NCBI GenBank assembly: GCA_030148805.1
Contig: JASBSS010000038.1
Location: 20,363-84,362 of the forward strand
From: Thiogranum sp.
GTDB lineage: Bacteria > Pseudomonadota > Gammaproteobacteria > DSM-19610
Direction: 5' to 3'
DNA length: 64,000 bases
Part shown: positions 24,275 to 33,614 of the stretch, piece after piece
Position numbering within the stretch: the first letter of the stretch is position 1
Layout of the letters: each line of letters opens with the position of its first letter
The notes under the pieces: generated by a model
Told to the model about the DNA's origin: nothing
What the model saw: the letters and a program-made list of their open reading frames with translations, nothing else
Database searches by the model: none
Made by a program: the position numbers and the translations under genes

Positions 24275-24294
24275 CTCCCCCGCGACCAGGGGAG
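24275..24294 (-). terminator. Hairpin between prs and rplY
   Basis: CTCCCC/GGGGAG stem with an 8-base loop in the 50-base gap. There is no clear U-run. It may be a processing or attenuation hairpin rather than a full terminator. Confidence 0.35.
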
Positions 24295-24301
24295 ACCGAT
24301 G

Positions 24302-25276
24302 TCAGTCCATGAACATGGAACTGACGGATTCCTCGTTGCTGATGCGACGGATCGCCTCAGCCAGCATTTCGGCCACGCTCAACTGACGGATGCGCGTACA
24401 GGCCTGCGCGTCCGGACGCAGCGGGATGGTATCGGTCACCACCAGCTCGTCGAGCTCGGAGTTGCGGATATTCTCGATCGCCTTGCCCGACAACACCGCG
24501 TGCGTGCAATAGGCCAGCACCCGCTGCGCGCCGTGCTGCTTCAGCGCCTTGGCCGCCTGACACAAGGTGCCGGCGGTATCCACCAGGTCGTCGATCAACA
24601 CGCAACTGCGGTTCTCGACCTCACCGATGATATGCATCACCTTGGCCACGTTGGCCTTGGGGCGACGCTTGTCGATGATCGCCAGCTCGGCGTCATCCAG
24701 CCGCTTGGCCATGGCGCGCGCCCGGACCACGCCGCCGACGTCCGGCGAGACCACCATCAGGTTCGGATACTTCTGCCGCCACACGTCGCCCAGCAGAATC
24801 GGCGAGGCATAGACGTTGTCCACCGGCACGTCGAAAAAACCCTGGATCTGCTCCGAGTGCAGGTCGACGGTCAGCACCCGGCTGGCGCCGACGTCGCCGA
24901 TCATCTTCGCCACCACCTTGGCGGTGATCGGCACCCGCGCCGAGCGCGGCCGCCGGTCCTGGCGCGCGTAACCGAAATATGGAATCACCGTGGTCACGCG
25001 CGCGGCCGAGGCGCGCTTGAGCGCGTCGACCATCACCAACAGTTCCATCAGATTGTTGTTGGTCGGCGCGCAGGTCGGCTGCACCACGAAGACGTCGCGT
25101 CCGCGCACGTTCTCCATGATCTCGACCATGATCTCGCCATCGCTGAACTCGCTGACCACCGCCTTGCCCAGGTTCAGGCGCAGGTGGTTGGCGATCGACT
25201 GCGCCAGCGGCGGGTTGGCATTGCCCGAGAACACCATCAGACGGCTGTCCGCGTCTGCGGCGGGAATACCTCTCAT
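24302..25276 (-). CDS. prs: Ribose-phosphate pyrophosphokinase
   Basis: 324 residues if started at ATG 25276. Upstream in-frame starts at 25300 and 25327 would add a non-conserved tail, and MVFSGN at 25237 aligns with the E. coli N-terminus. It makes PRPP from ribose 5-phosphate and ATP. Visible: [33 protein letters not shown], the catalytic [20 protein letters not shown], the metal-binding [20 protein letters not shown], and the PRPP loop [13 protein letters not shown]. It is probably transcribed from downstream of tRNA-Gln together with rplY and pth. Confidence 0.95.
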   Translation of the reverse strand: MRGIPAADADSRLMVFSGNANPPLAQSIANHLRLNLGKAVVSEFSDGEIMVEIMENVRGRDVFVVQPTCAPTNNNLMELLVMVDALKRASAARVTTVIPYFGYARQDRRPRSARVPITAKVVAKMIGDVGASRVLTVDLHSEQIQGFFDVPVDNVYASPILLGDVWRQKYPNLMVVSPDVGGVVRARAMAKRLDDAELAIIDKRRPKANVAKVMHIIGEVENRSCVLIDDLVDTAGTLCQAAKALKQHGAQRVLAYCTHAVLSGKAIENIRNSELDELVVTDTIPLRPDAQACTRIRQLSVAEMLAEAIRRISNEESVSSMFMD

Positions 25277-25367
25277 CGTCCTGCCATCCGGGTTGTACAT
25301 AGCATCCTGGTCCGGGGTTGCAGCCACTGCGGGACGCGCCGCGTCGACTCATTACATTGGGTCACGT

Positions 25368-25394
25368 AAAAACTTATGGCTGGGGCGGCAGGAT
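25368..25394 (-). repeat. Partial duplicate of the tRNA-Gln 3' end
   Basis: 27 bp identical to 25537-25563, covering the last 18 bases of tRNA-Gln plus flanking A-rich DNA, 169 bases away in direct orientation. It lacks the rest of the tRNA. It may mark an old integration or a tRNA-derived repeat. Confidence 0.6.
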
Positions 25395-25440
25395 GATTCG
25401 GGACTGCGTCCCTCACCCCTTCGGGGCCGGCTGCGCCGTT

Positions 25441-25461
25441 CAAATCCGCCAGGCGGATTTG
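25441..25461. repeat. 10-bp perfect palindrome in the tRNA-derived spacer
   Basis: CAAATCCGCC and GGCGGATTTG flank a single A. Adjoining GTTCAAATCC and TTCGAACC resemble tRNA T-loops. The 142-base segment between the two tRNA-Gln 3' copies carries no gene. It looks like a dispersed tRNA-derived or REP-like repeat. Confidence 0.5.
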
Positions 25462-25545
25462 TCGAACCCTGAGGTTCTCATCCTGCCGCCTTGCCACCGC
25501 AGCGGATTTACCACCGCAGCGGGCAACGCCGTAATAAAAAACTTA

Positions 25546-25620
25546 TGGCTGGGGCGGCAGGATTCGAACCTGCGCATGCTGATACCAAAAACCAGTGCCT
25601 TACCGCTTGGCTACGCCCCA
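25546..25620 (-). tRNA. tRNA-Gln(TTG)
   Basis: A 75-base cloverleaf with encoded CCA. Acceptor TGGGGCG pairs with CGCCCCA. The D arm has AGCCAAGCGGTAAGGC. The anticodon stem-loop CTGGT-TTTTGGT-ATCAG has anticodon TTG. The T loop is GGTTCGAATCC. Its first ten bases overlap the last codons and stop of ispE. Confidence 0.93.
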
Positions 25621-26504
25621 ACATTCCTGCCCTTCGTCGCGTGACACCGCTCCAGCAGAGGAGAGCGGTTGCAGCCCCGCGCCACGAAGCCTTTCCAGGG
25701 CGCCGGCACGCGCCCCAACAGCTCCTCGGCCTGGGCGCGATCGTCACAGCGGGCGAACACACAGGCACCGCTGCCCGTCATTCGCGCCGGCTGATATTTT
25801 GACAGCCAATCCAACGCCTTAGCGACCTGCGGATAACGCCGTACCACCACCGGCTGCAACTGATTGGTACCCGCGCCCGAGAGAAAGTCGGGTATTCTGA
25901 GGCTGGGGCCGTTACGTGTCAATGCGGGGTCGGAGAATACCTCGGCGGTGGCCACCCTGACCTGCGGGTCGACGATCAGATACCAGGGCTGTGCGAGCGT
26001 CGGCAGCGGCGTGAGGCGCTCGCCGACGCCCTCGGCCCAGGCGGCGACGCCGCGCACGAACACCGGCACGTCGGCGCCGAGCGTCAGGCCTATTTCGGCC
26101 AGCTGATCGACGCTCAACCCCAGCGCCCAGAGTTCGTTCAGCGCTACCAGCGTGGTGGCGGCGTTCGAGCTGCCCCCGCCCAACCCGCCGCCGGCCGGCA
26201 GCGATTTTTCCACCCGGATCGACGCCCCCCGGTGCCCGCCGGCGAGCACAGCCAGGCTGGCCGCCGCCCGTTCGATCAGATCCGCGCCGGGCGCGATCCC
26301 GGGCAGCCCGCCCTCGAGCTCGATACCCGGCGGGCCGTCGGTGGAAAACCAGAGCCGATCGCCGACGTCGAGAAACTGGAACACCGTCTGCAGCTCATGG
26401 TAACCGTCGGCGCGCCGCCCGAGGACGTGCAGAAAAAGATTGAGTTTGGCGGGCGCCGGCCAGGCCGATTCGCCGCCCACGAACGGCTTCAAGGCACTTG
26501 CCAT
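25611..26504 (-). CDS. ispE: 4-diphosphocytidyl-2-C-methyl-D-erythritol kinase
   Basis: 297 residues. A GHMP kinase of the MEP isoprenoid pathway. N-terminal APAKLNLFLHVLGRRADGYH is the substrate motif. LPAGGGLGGGSSNAATTLVA is the ATP-binding glycine loop. MTGSGACVFARC lies in the C-terminal domain. ATG 26504 overlaps the end of lolB by 16 bases, the conserved lolB-ispE order. The stop TAG (25611-25613) lies inside the acceptor strand of tRNA-Gln, so mRNA and tRNA overlap and processing of the tRNA would remove the message's stop codon. Confidence 0.95.
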   Translation of the reverse strand: MASALKPFVGGESAWPAPAKLNLFLHVLGRRADGYHELQTVFQFLDVGDRLWFSTDGPPGIELEGGLPGIAPGADLIERAAASLAVLAGGHRGASIRVEKSLPAGGGLGGGSSNAATTLVALNELWALGLSVDQLAEIGLTLGADVPVFVRGVAAWAEGVGERLTPLPTLAQPWYLIVDPQVRVATAEVFSDPALTRNGPSLRIPDFLSGAGTNQLQPVVVRRYPQVAKALDWLSKYQPARMTGSGACVFARCDDRAQAEELLGRVPAPWKGFVARGCNRSPLLERCHATKGRNVGA

Positions 26505-27115
26505 GCATCCACCAGCACCTTCACCCGCAGGTCATCGCGGGTCAGCTGCAGGCGCTCGGGGAGTTGATAATTCTGGGTGCGACCATAGCGCCGGTAGGCG
26601 ATCTGCCAGCCCTGCTGGCGCAACGATTGCAGGCGGCCCTGCTCGTCCCAGTCGAAAACCGCCGCGGCGTCGGCGACCGGCAGGCCGCGCAGCCAATCCT
26701 GCAAACCCCGCACCGGCAGGCGCCAACCGGTTTCGGCCAACAACAGCTGGTCGACACTCCGGGCGTAGACGGGCTGCCGGTCGGCGCGTCGCAACCATAC
26801 GCCGGCCGGATCGCCACTCAACTCCACCGCGCCCTGGCCAAAGGGGCCACGCAGGCGCAAGCGGTAATTTCCGCCTTGCTGGCGCCAGTCGAATGCCGCC
26901 TGCCAGCCCTCGTCGCCATTGTGGATGGCGACCCGGCCACGCGCCTCCCAGCTGGTCAGGGATTGCACCTGCGCCTGGTGAGCCTGCCAGGCGGCGGCCG
27001 GCGCCGGCTCGGCCGGTGGCGGGCGGGTGGCGCACGCATGCAGCAGCAACACCAGCGGCACCAGTGCCAGGCGCCAGAGCCTCCGCGATCCCGATTCGGC
27101 GCGCCGAAACCCCAT
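26489..27115 (-). CDS. lolB: Outer-membrane lipoprotein receptor LolB
   Basis: 208 residues from ATG 27115, with GGTGAG upstream; an upstream in-frame start would lack a proper signal sequence. A lipoprotein signal (LALVPLVLLLHAC) places the lipidated Cys near residue 25. The mature part matches LolB: SLTSWEARGRVAIHNGDEGW, LRGPFGQGAVELSGDPAGVW, NYQLPERLQL. It accepts lipoproteins from LolA and inserts them into the outer membrane. It lies between the TPR lipoprotein gene and ispE, as in many gammaproteobacteria. Confidence 0.92.
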   Translation of the reverse strand: MGFRRAESGSRRLWRLALVPLVLLLHACATRPPPAEPAPAAAWQAHQAQVQSLTSWEARGRVAIHNGDEGWQAAFDWRQQGGNYRLRLRGPFGQGAVELSGDPAGVWLRRADRQPVYARSVDQLLLAETGWRLPVRGLQDWLRGLPVADAAAVFDWDEQGRLQSLRQQGWQIAYRRYGRTQNYQLPERLQLTRDDLRVKVLVDAWQVP

Positions 27116-27125
27116 CGGGCTCACC

Positions 27126-28892
27126 TCACCGCTGATAGCGGCGCACAGTATCTTCCAGTACCCGATCACCCGGGTCCGCCTTGCGCGCCGCGCCCCACAA
27201 GGCCTTGGCCTGGTCGCGATCGCCCAGCGCCCACATCACCTCGCCCAGATGCGCGGCGATTTCGCTGTCCTTGGTCATGTCGTAGGCCTTTTGCAAGTAC
27301 TCCCGCGCCTCCTGCAGGCGGCCCAGGCGGTAGAGCACCCAGCCCATACTGTCGATCACCGCCGGGTCATCGGGGGTCTGCGCCAGCGCCTTCTGCACAT
27401 AGCCCAACGCCTCCTGATAGCGATCGGTGCGATCGGCCAGGGTATAGCCCAGGGCGTTCAGCGCGCGCGCATTGTCCGGCTCGAGTTTCAGCACATGGCG
27501 AAAATCCTTTTCCGCCTGCTGCAGGCGGTCGAGCCGCTCGGCCACCAACGCCCGCGCATAGAGAATCTCGACATCGTCGGGCTGGCTGCCGAGATATTCG
27601 CTGTAGAGCTGAAAGGCCTGCTCGTTCCAGTCGATCTGCGACAGGATCTCGCCCTCGACCAGATACATCCGCTGGGTTTCGCCGGGGTGGGTCAGGCGCA
27701 CCCGCCGCAAACGCTCGCGCGCCTCCTGCACGTCACCGGCCAGGGCGTCGAGGCGCGCCATGCGGATCTGCACCTCCAGCCAGTGGTCCCCTTCGTCGAC
27801 CTTGCGGTACCACTGCATGGCCTGCTCGGGTTTTTTCTGCTCCTCGGCGATGGCACCCAGATAGTAATACGCCTGCTGGATCTGGTATTCCATCGTCACC
27901 AGTTGCTGGAACAGCTTGCGCGCCTCGTCCAGCTCGCCGGCTTCCAGCGACAACAGCCCCAGCGAGTACACCACCTGGCCGTTTTCGGGTTGCGCCTTGA
28001 GCAGCTTGCGGTACTGCGCCCGGGCGGCTCCGAAATCGTCCAGATCCACCAGCAGGCGCGCGTAGGCCAGGCGCAGGTCGGTATCCTCGGGATGGCGCTG
28101 CAAGGCGCCTTCGAGGCCGCTGCGGGCGCGTTCCTTGCGGCCCTGCTTGAGATCGATCTGGGCCTGCAGAATCAGCGCCGGCACCCAGTCCGGCCGGAGC
28201 TCGAGCGCGCGCGCCACTTCACGCTGCGCCAGCTCCCACTGCTGGGCGTGGACGGCGAGACGGGAGTAGGTGAAATGCGCCTCGGGGTCATCCGGGCGCA
28301 GGTCCGCCAAGGCCTTCATGACTTCCAGCGCCCGTGCACTGTCGGGCTCGCGCGCCAGCAGGCCCAGCAGCGCCTGATAGGGGTCAGTATCTTCGTTGGC
28401 GTGCGTCAGCAGATACTGGAACTGTTCCAGCGCCTCCTGGGTGTGTTGGGTGCGCAAGGCCAGCACCGCCAGCGACTGGCGCGCTTCCAGGCTTTCCGGG
28501 TCGAGTACCACCCAGCGACGGGCGGCCTCCAGCGCCAGCGCCGGCTGTTTGGCGAACACGGCGATTTTCAGCGCCCGTTCGGCGATCCGGGGGTCGCGGC
28601 TGCGCCGCGCCGCGTCCAGATAGCTGGCGCCCGAGATGTCCAGACGGCCGCGCTGACCGGCAATTTCGCCCAGCAGAACATCGTAGAGCAGTGGCGCGGT
28701 GAGCACATCGGCCGCTGGCGCCGCGGACGCCGCCCCGGTCGGGGTCTGGGCCTGATCCGGCGGCGCCGTCGTCGGTGCCGGCGCCGCGGCCGGAGCCGCC
28801 GGCTCGGACGGAGTGGGTTTGGGAGACAATTGCTGGCAGGCGGCTAACCAGACACTGACGAGGCTCAGCGCGAGAGCACGAAGAAATGTCAT
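27126..28892 (-). CDS. TPR-repeat lipoprotein
   Basis: 588 residues from ATG 28892 (an ATG at 28913 is also possible; neither has a strong binding site). The lipoprotein signal ends LVSVWLAAC. An Ala/Pro/Thr-rich linker of about 60 residues follows. The rest is a solenoid of about 13 tetratricopeptide repeats (for example ALNALGYTLADRTDRYQEAL and AVIDSMGWVLYRLGRLQEAR). Such outer-membrane TPR lipoproteins next to lolB/hemA are common in gammaproteobacteria and are thought to scaffold envelope assembly; the exact role is unknown. It is divergent from hemA with an 158-base gap. Confidence 0.88.
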   Translation of the reverse strand: MTFLRALALSLVSVWLAACQQLSPKPTPSEPAAPAAAPAPTTAPPDQAQTPTGAASAAPAADVLTAPLLYDVLLGEIAGQRGRLDISGASYLDAARRSRDPRIAERALKIAVFAKQPALALEAARRWVVLDPESLEARQSLAVLALRTQHTQEALEQFQYLLTHANEDTDPYQALLGLLAREPDSARALEVMKALADLRPDDPEAHFTYSRLAVHAQQWELAQREVARALELRPDWVPALILQAQIDLKQGRKERARSGLEGALQRHPEDTDLRLAYARLLVDLDDFGAARAQYRKLLKAQPENGQVVYSLGLLSLEAGELDEARKLFQQLVTMEYQIQQAYYYLGAIAEEQKKPEQAMQWYRKVDEGDHWLEVQIRMARLDALAGDVQEARERLRRVRLTHPGETQRMYLVEGEILSQIDWNEQAFQLYSEYLGSQPDDVEILYARALVAERLDRLQQAEKDFRHVLKLEPDNARALNALGYTLADRTDRYQEALGYVQKALAQTPDDPAVIDSMGWVLYRLGRLQEAREYLQKAYDMTKDSEIAAHLGEVMWALGDRDQAKALWGAARKADPGDRVLEDTVRRYQR

Positions 28893-29050
28893 TTTATTAG
28901 TAATACCAATCATCTTGTTGAAAACAGGGTTTCCGCCAACAAAGTCAGCACTATACGTCAAAGCAACAGGAAGCTACAGCGACCCAGGTCGCTTGTATTC
29001 GCCCTTGGCATGGCTCAGAATTTCCAGTTTGTGCTGACCGTCCTACTTCC

Positions 29051-30307
29051 ATGTCTCTGATCGCGCTCGGGATCAATCACCGTACGGCCCCCGTGGAACT
29101 TCGCGAGCAAGTCGCCATCACGGGCGAGCGGATCACCGCCGCGCTGCGCGGGCTGGCCGCCCTGCCCTCGGTGACCGAAGTGGCGATTCTCTCGACCTGC
29201 AACCGCACCGAACTGTATTGCGGCCTGCGCGACGACCAGGTCGAGGCCCTGTGCCAATGGCTGGCCCAGTTCCATGCCCTCGACCCGGCGCAGATCCGCC
29301 CCCACCTGTACAGTTTCCCCGATGCCGACGCCGTGCGCCATCTGCTGCGGGTCGCCGGCGGCCTGGATTCGATGATTCTGGGCGAACCGCAGATTCTCGG
29401 CCAGATGAAAGAGGCCTATCAAAACGCCAGCGACGCCGGTACCTTGGACGCCGCCCTGGAGCGTTTGTTCCAGCACACCTTTGCCGTGGCCAAGCAAATC
29501 CGCACCGACACCGCCATCGGCGAGAGCCCGGTCTCGGTGGCCTTCGCCGCGGTCAGCCTGGCCCGACAGATCTTCAGTCGTTTCGAACAGCACACCGCGC
29601 TGCTGATCGGCGCCGGCGACACCATCGAGCTCACCGCGCGTCATCTGCACGAGCAACATCTGGGCCGCATGATCATCGCCAACCGCACGCCCCAGCGCGC
29701 CCATCAGCTGGCGGCCCAGTTCAACGGCTTCGGCATCAGCCTGGAGGAGATCCCGGCCCACCTCGCGGAAGCCGATATCGTCATTTCCGCCACCGGCAGC
29801 GAGACGCCGATTCTCACCGCCGCGATGATGAAACCGGTGCTCAAACAGCGCAAACACCGGCCGGTGTTCATGGTCGACATCGCCGTGCCGCGCGACATCG
29901 ATTCGACCCTGGCCGATTTCGAGGACGTCTACCTCTATACCGTGGACGATCTGCAGGAGGTCATCCAGGAGAATCTCAAGTCGCGCGAAGAGGCCGCCCA
30001 TCAGGCCGAGGAGATCATCGACGTCCAGGTGGAACGCTTCATGGCCTGGCTGCGCGCCCAGGACGCGGTATCGAGCATCCGCAGCTTTCGCCAGCGCAAC
30101 GAACAGCACCGCGATCAGGTCGTGGCCAAGGCCCGACAGATGCTCGCCAACGGCCGCGACCCCAACGAGGTGATCGGCTATCTGGCCCACACCCTGACCA
30201 ACAAACTCAACCACATCCCCAGCGTGCAGATCCGCCAGGCCGCCGAAAGCGGCGACGCAGCGTTGCTGGAGGCGGCGCTGCGCCTGTACAACCTGACCCG
30301 AGATTGA
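29051..30307 (+). CDS. hemA: Glutamyl-tRNA reductase
   Basis: 418 residues, normal length. It catalyses the first committed step of the C5 tetrapyrrole pathway. N-terminal [18 protein letters not shown], catalytic Cys in [29 protein letters not shown]-binding [16 protein letters not shown], and a C-terminal dimerisation helix. The ATG has only a weak binding site. prfA starts one base after the stop, so hemA-prfA-prmC form one operon, as in E. coli. It supplies haem, and possibly B12 for the upstream sensor. Confidence 0.96.
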   Translation: MSLIALGINHRTAPVELREQVAITGERITAALRGLAALPSVTEVAILSTCNRTELYCGLRDDQVEALCQWLAQFHALDPAQIRPHLYSFPDADAVRHLLRVAGGLDSMILGEPQILGQMKEAYQNASDAGTLDAALERLFQHTFAVAKQIRTDTAIGESPVSVAFAAVSLARQIFSRFEQHTALLIGAGDTIELTARHLHEQHLGRMIIANRTPQRAHQLAAQFNGFGISLEEIPAHLAEADIVISATGSETPILTAAMMKPVLKQRKHRPVFMVDIAVPRDIDSTLADFEDVYLYTVDDLQEVIQENLKSREEAAHQAEEIIDVQVERFMAWLRAQDAVSSIRSFRQRNEQHRDQVVAKARQMLANGRDPNEVIGYLAHTLTNKLNHIPSVQIRQAAESGDAALLEAALRLYNLTRD

Positions 30308-30308
30308 C

Positions 30309-31397
30309 GTGAACCCATCCCTGCAGAAGAAGCTTGAGTCCATCGTCGAGCGGACCGAGGAGGTCAGCGCGCTGCTCTCCGACCCCGAGGTCATCGCCAA
30401 CAGCGGCCGCTTTCGCGAACTGTCGGTAGAGTACTCGCAGCTGGCGCCGGTGGTGAGCTGTTTCGAAGCCCTGACGCGCGCGCGCGCCGACGAACAAGCC
30501 GCGCGCGACATGCTCAAGGACCCCGACCCGGAGCTGCGCACCCTGGCCGAGGACGAACTGCAACAGGCGCAGTCGCGCCGCCAGGCGCTGGAGCTGGAAC
30601 TGCAAAGCCACCTGCTGCCGCGCGACCCCAACGACGCCAAGAACGTGTATCTGGAAATCCGCGCCGGCACCGGCGGCGACGAAGCGGCGCTGTTTGCCGG
30701 CGATCTGTTTCGCATGTACGCGCGCTATGCCGAGTTGCAGCGCTGGCAGGTGGAAACGCTCAGCGAAAGCGAGGGCGAGCACGGTGGTTACAAGGAAATC
30801 ATCGCCCGGGTCAGCGGCCAGGGCGTCTACGGCCGGCTGAAGTTCGAATCCGGCGCGCATCGGGTACAGCGGGTCCCGGAGACCGAATCCCAGGGGCGTA
30901 TCCATACCTCGGCGGCCACCGTGGCGGTTCTCCCAGAGGCCGAAGAGCAGGCCGCGGTGGACATCAACCCCGCGGATCTGAAAATTGACACCTATCGCGC
31001 TTCCGGCGCCGGCGGCCAGCACGTCAACAAGACCGATTCGGCGGTGCGTATCACCCATCTGCCCAGCGGCATCATCGTCGAATGCCAGGACGAGCGTTCG
31101 CAGCACAAGAACCGCGCCCGCGCGCTGTCGCTGCTGGCCGCGCGCATCCAGGCGGCCGAAGACGAGAAACGCCAGAGCGAGGAGTCGGCGACACGCCGCA
31201 ACCTGGTGGGCAGCGGCGATCGCTCCGAGCGCATTCGCACCTACAATTTTCCCCAGGGCCGGGTGACCGACCACCGCATCAACCTGACGCTGTACAAACT
31301 CGACGAGATCCTGCAAGGCGAGCTCGACCCGATCATCGATCCGCTGCGCAGCGAGGATCAGGCCGATCGACTGGCGGCGCTTGGCGCCGGGGGGTAG
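30309..31397 (+). CDS. prfA: Peptide chain release factor 1
   Basis: 362 residues from GTG 30309, one base after the hemA stop. It reads UAA and UAG. The GGQ loop [20 protein letters not shown] triggers peptidyl-tRNA hydrolysis and is methylated on its Gln by PrmC, encoded next. [16 protein letters not shown] and the PxT-region [19 protein letters not shown] are conserved RF1 signatures. The tail is [16 protein letters not shown]. It is translationally linked to both neighbours. Confidence 0.96.
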   Translation: MNPSLQKKLESIVERTEEVSALLSDPEVIANSGRFRELSVEYSQLAPVVSCFEALTRARADEQAARDMLKDPDPELRTLAEDELQQAQSRRQALELELQSHLLPRDPNDAKNVYLEIRAGTGGDEAALFAGDLFRMYARYAELQRWQVETLSESEGEHGGYKEIIARVSGQGVYGRLKFESGAHRVQRVPETESQGRIHTSAATVAVLPEAEEQAAVDINPADLKIDTYRASGAGGQHVNKTDSAVRITHLPSGIIVECQDERSQHKNRARALSLLAARIQAAEDEKRQSEESATRRNLVGSGDRSERIRTYNFPQGRVTDHRINLTLYKLDEILQGELDPIIDPLRSEDQADRLAALGAGG

Positions 31398-31399
31398 GA

Positions 31400-32257
31400 C
31401 TGAAAACGCCGGCAACGACTCCAGCGATCGCGCAGGCGCTGCGCCTGGCGCGCGAGCGGCTCGGCGACGCCCCCGGGGCCCGCCTCGATGCCGAAGTCAT
31501 CCTCTCGCACGTACTGCGCGCCGCGCGCAGCCATCTCCACGCCTGGCCGGAAAAACCCCTCAGCGAGGCACAGAACGAGCGCTTTGTGCAATTGCTGGAG
31601 CGGCGCGCCGCCGGCCAGCCGGTCGCCTACCTGACCGGCGAGCGCGAATTCTGGTCGCTGGCGCTCGAAGTCAGTCCTGACACCCTGATTCCCCGCCCCG
31701 ACACCGAAACGCTGGTGGAACAGGCGCTCGCGGCATTGCCGGTCGACGACCCGCTGCAAGTGGCCGACCTGGGCACCGGTAGCGGCGCCATTGCGCTGGC
31801 GCTGGCGCATGAACGTCCGCGTTGGCGGGTGTTGGCCGTGGATCGTCAGGCCGCCTGTGCGCGCATCGCCCGACGCAATGCCGCGCGCCTGGGGCTAGGT
31901 AACGTCACGGTGCTGGTCGCCGACTGGTGCCGCCCCTTCGCCAGCGCCTCGCTCGACGCCATCGTCGCCAATCCACCCTATGTCGCCAGCGGCGACCCGC
32001 ACCTGGAACAGGGCGACGTGCGCTTCGAACCGGGCAGCGCGCTGGTGGCCGGCGACGACGGCCTGGAGGCCATCCGCGCGCTGGGTGCGCAGGCCGGCAG
32101 CGTCCTGCGCGCGGGCGGCTGGCTGGGCCTGGAGCACGCCCCCGAACAAACCGAAGAAATCAAAAAACTATTGAAAAAAAATGGGTTTTCGGAAATCCAC
32201 ACGGCCCTCGACCTGGCCGGCCGCGAGCGCTGTACGCTGGCCCGTTGGGGCACCTGA
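31400..32257 (+). CDS. prmC: Release factor glutamine methyltransferase, apparent CTG start
   Basis: 285 residues if begun at CTG 31400, two bases after prfA. No ATG, GTG or TTG exists in this frame between the upstream prfA-overlapping sequence and the conserved N-terminal helix. GGGGGG lies 6-11 bases upstream of the CTG. The product transfers methyl from SAM to the Gln of GGQ in RF1/RF2. Conserved: LTGEREFWSLALEVSPDTLI, PRPDTETLVEQAL, VADLGTGSGAIALAL (SAM loop) and the catalytic NPPYV. Identity is certain; the start codon is inferred. Confidence 0.93.
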   Translation: MKTPATTPAIAQALRLARERLGDAPGARLDAEVILSHVLRAARSHLHAWPEKPLSEAQNERFVQLLERRAAGQPVAYLTGEREFWSLALEVSPDTLIPRPDTETLVEQALAALPVDDPLQVADLGTGSGAIALALAHERPRWRVLAVDRQAACARIARRNAARLGLGNVTVLVADWCRPFASASLDAIVANPPYVASGDPHLEQGDVRFEPGSALVAGDDGLEAIRALGAQAGSVLRAGGWLGLEHAPEQTEEIKKLLKKNGFSEIHTALDLAGRERCTLARWGT

Positions 32258-32299
32258 GGCCAGCTCGCCTCGCCGCCGCTTTTCGGCTAGGCTTGGATC

Positions 32300-32716
32300 A
32301 TGGAACGACCCAACCCGGGATCCGTGAAGCACCGGGAGATCGGATTCCGCACGCCCCACCCGGACCCGCACCAGGCGCAGACGGCCATGCTGCTGTTGTC
32401 CGACCTGGAGGGGGTGCTGCAGGTCAGCGTGGCGCAACCGGACGCCGACAGCCTGGTGGTCAGCTACGATGTGGCCCGCATCGACCTGCATACCATCGAA
32501 ACGCAGCTCAGAAGATTGGGGCTGCACCTGGACAACAGCCTGCTGGCGAACCTCAGGCGTGCGCTCTATTACTATACCGAGGATAATGAACGTCAGGCAT
32601 TGGCGGTACACGACGATCAGGAACACGCCACCCGCGAGGTCTTCATGCGCTGCTACCGTTGCCGTGTCCATGGGTGTCGCGACCAGCGACCCGAGCATTG
32701 GCGCACCTATCTGTAG
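32300..32716 (+). CDS. Hypothetical protein with C-terminal Cys/His cluster
   Basis: 138 residues from ATG 32300. The central part (residues 30-80) resembles the ferredoxin-like fold of HMA/ACT-type domains (LEGVLQVSVAQPDADSLVVS, IETQLRRLGLHLD), but no CxxC metal site is seen there. The C-terminus is MRCYRCRVHGCRDQRPEHWR, a possible metal-binding knuckle. It lies between prmC and the moeB-like gene on the same strand, separated by 42 and 81 bases. No function can be assigned. Confidence 0.65.
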   Translation: MERPNPGSVKHREIGFRTPHPDPHQAQTAMLLLSDLEGVLQVSVAQPDADSLVVSYDVARIDLHTIETQLRRLGLHLDNSLLANLRRALYYYTEDNERQALAVHDDQEHATREVFMRCYRCRVHGCRDQRPEHWRTYL

Positions 32717-32797
32717 CCGGCGAAGCACCGACGGGGCCCGCCTGTTGGCCACCCGGGAGCTGCGCGACGCGCGTCCCGTGCCTGATTCCAGCGACTT

Positions 32798-33568
32798 ATG
32801 AACGATCAGCAATTACTACGCTACAGCCGCCAGATCCTGCTGCCGCAGATCGGCTATGAAGGCCAACAGAAACTGCTCGCGGCACACGCGCTCATTGTCG
32901 GCGCCGGCGGTCTGGGCTCGCCGGCCGCGCTCTATCTGGCCGCCGCGGGGGTCGGCCGCCTGACGCTGGTCGACCACGACCGGGTGGAACTGTCCAATCT
33001 GCAGCGCCAGATCCTGCATGACAGCCGCGACCTGGGCCGCGCGAAAGTCGCTTCGGCCCAGGCGCGGCTCGCCGCGCTGAACCCGGACGTGGAAGTGGTC
33101 GCCATGCACCAGCGCGCGCAGGCCAAGGACTTGCGCGCGCTGGTGGCGCAGGCCGACGTGGTGCTGGATGCCAGCGATAATTTCGCCACCCGCTTCGCCC
33201 TCAACGCCGCCTGCGTGGCGGGCGCAAGGCCGCTGGTCTCCGGCGCCGCGGTTCGCTTCGAGGGCCAGCTGTCGGTGTTCGAGCCGGCGCGCGCCGACAG
33301 CCCCTGCTATCGCTGCCTGTACCGCGACGGCGAGGAGGCCGAGCAGACCTGTGCCGACAACGGCGTGCTGGCACCGGTGGTCGGCGTCATCGGCAGTCTG
33401 CAGGCGCTGGAAGCGATCAAACTGCTGACCGGCGCCGGCGATACCCTGTGCGGACGGCTGTTGCTGTTCGACGCGCTGCGCCACGAGTTCCGCAGCCTGC
33501 GGCTGCGCCGGGATCCGGCGTGCCCGGTCTGTTCCACCACCGAGGCCACCCAGGCCGCCGGTCGTTGA
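32798..33568 (+). CDS. moeB: MoeB/ThiF-family adenylyltransferase
   Basis: 256 residues. An E1-like enzyme that adenylates the C-terminal Gly of a ubiquitin-like sulfur carrier (MoaD, ThiS or CysO). Nucleotide-binding HALIVGAGGLGSPAALYLAA, DHDRVELSNLQRQILH with catalytic Arg, and zinc ligands CYRC and CPVC. No rhodanese domain. It is followed 46 bases later by a JAMM-domain gene. That pairing fits MoeB-type sulfur transfer. Whether it serves molybdopterin, thiamin or cysteine synthesis cannot be told because no carrier gene is visible here. Confidence 0.92.
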   Translation: MNDQQLLRYSRQILLPQIGYEGQQKLLAAHALIVGAGGLGSPAALYLAAAGVGRLTLVDHDRVELSNLQRQILHDSRDLGRAKVASAQARLAALNPDVEVVAMHQRAQAKDLRALVAQADVVLDASDNFATRFALNAACVAGARPLVSGAAVRFEGQLSVFEPARADSPCYRCLYRDGEEAEQTCADNGVLAPVVGVIGSLQALEAIKLLTGAGDTLCGRLLLFDALRHEFRSLRLRRDPACPVCSTTEATQAAGR

Positions 33569-33614
33569 AGACCGCGCTTTAGACTCCTCGCCGACGGCTG
33601 GTTATAGTTAGGCG

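Noticed and set aside
27027..28847. A 606-codon plus-strand frame opposite the TPR lipoprotein
   Set aside because: Shadow of repeat-rich coding; low-complexity composition.
29015..30715. A 566-codon minus-strand frame opposite hemA
   Set aside because: Antisense shadow; hemA and prfA motifs are unambiguous.
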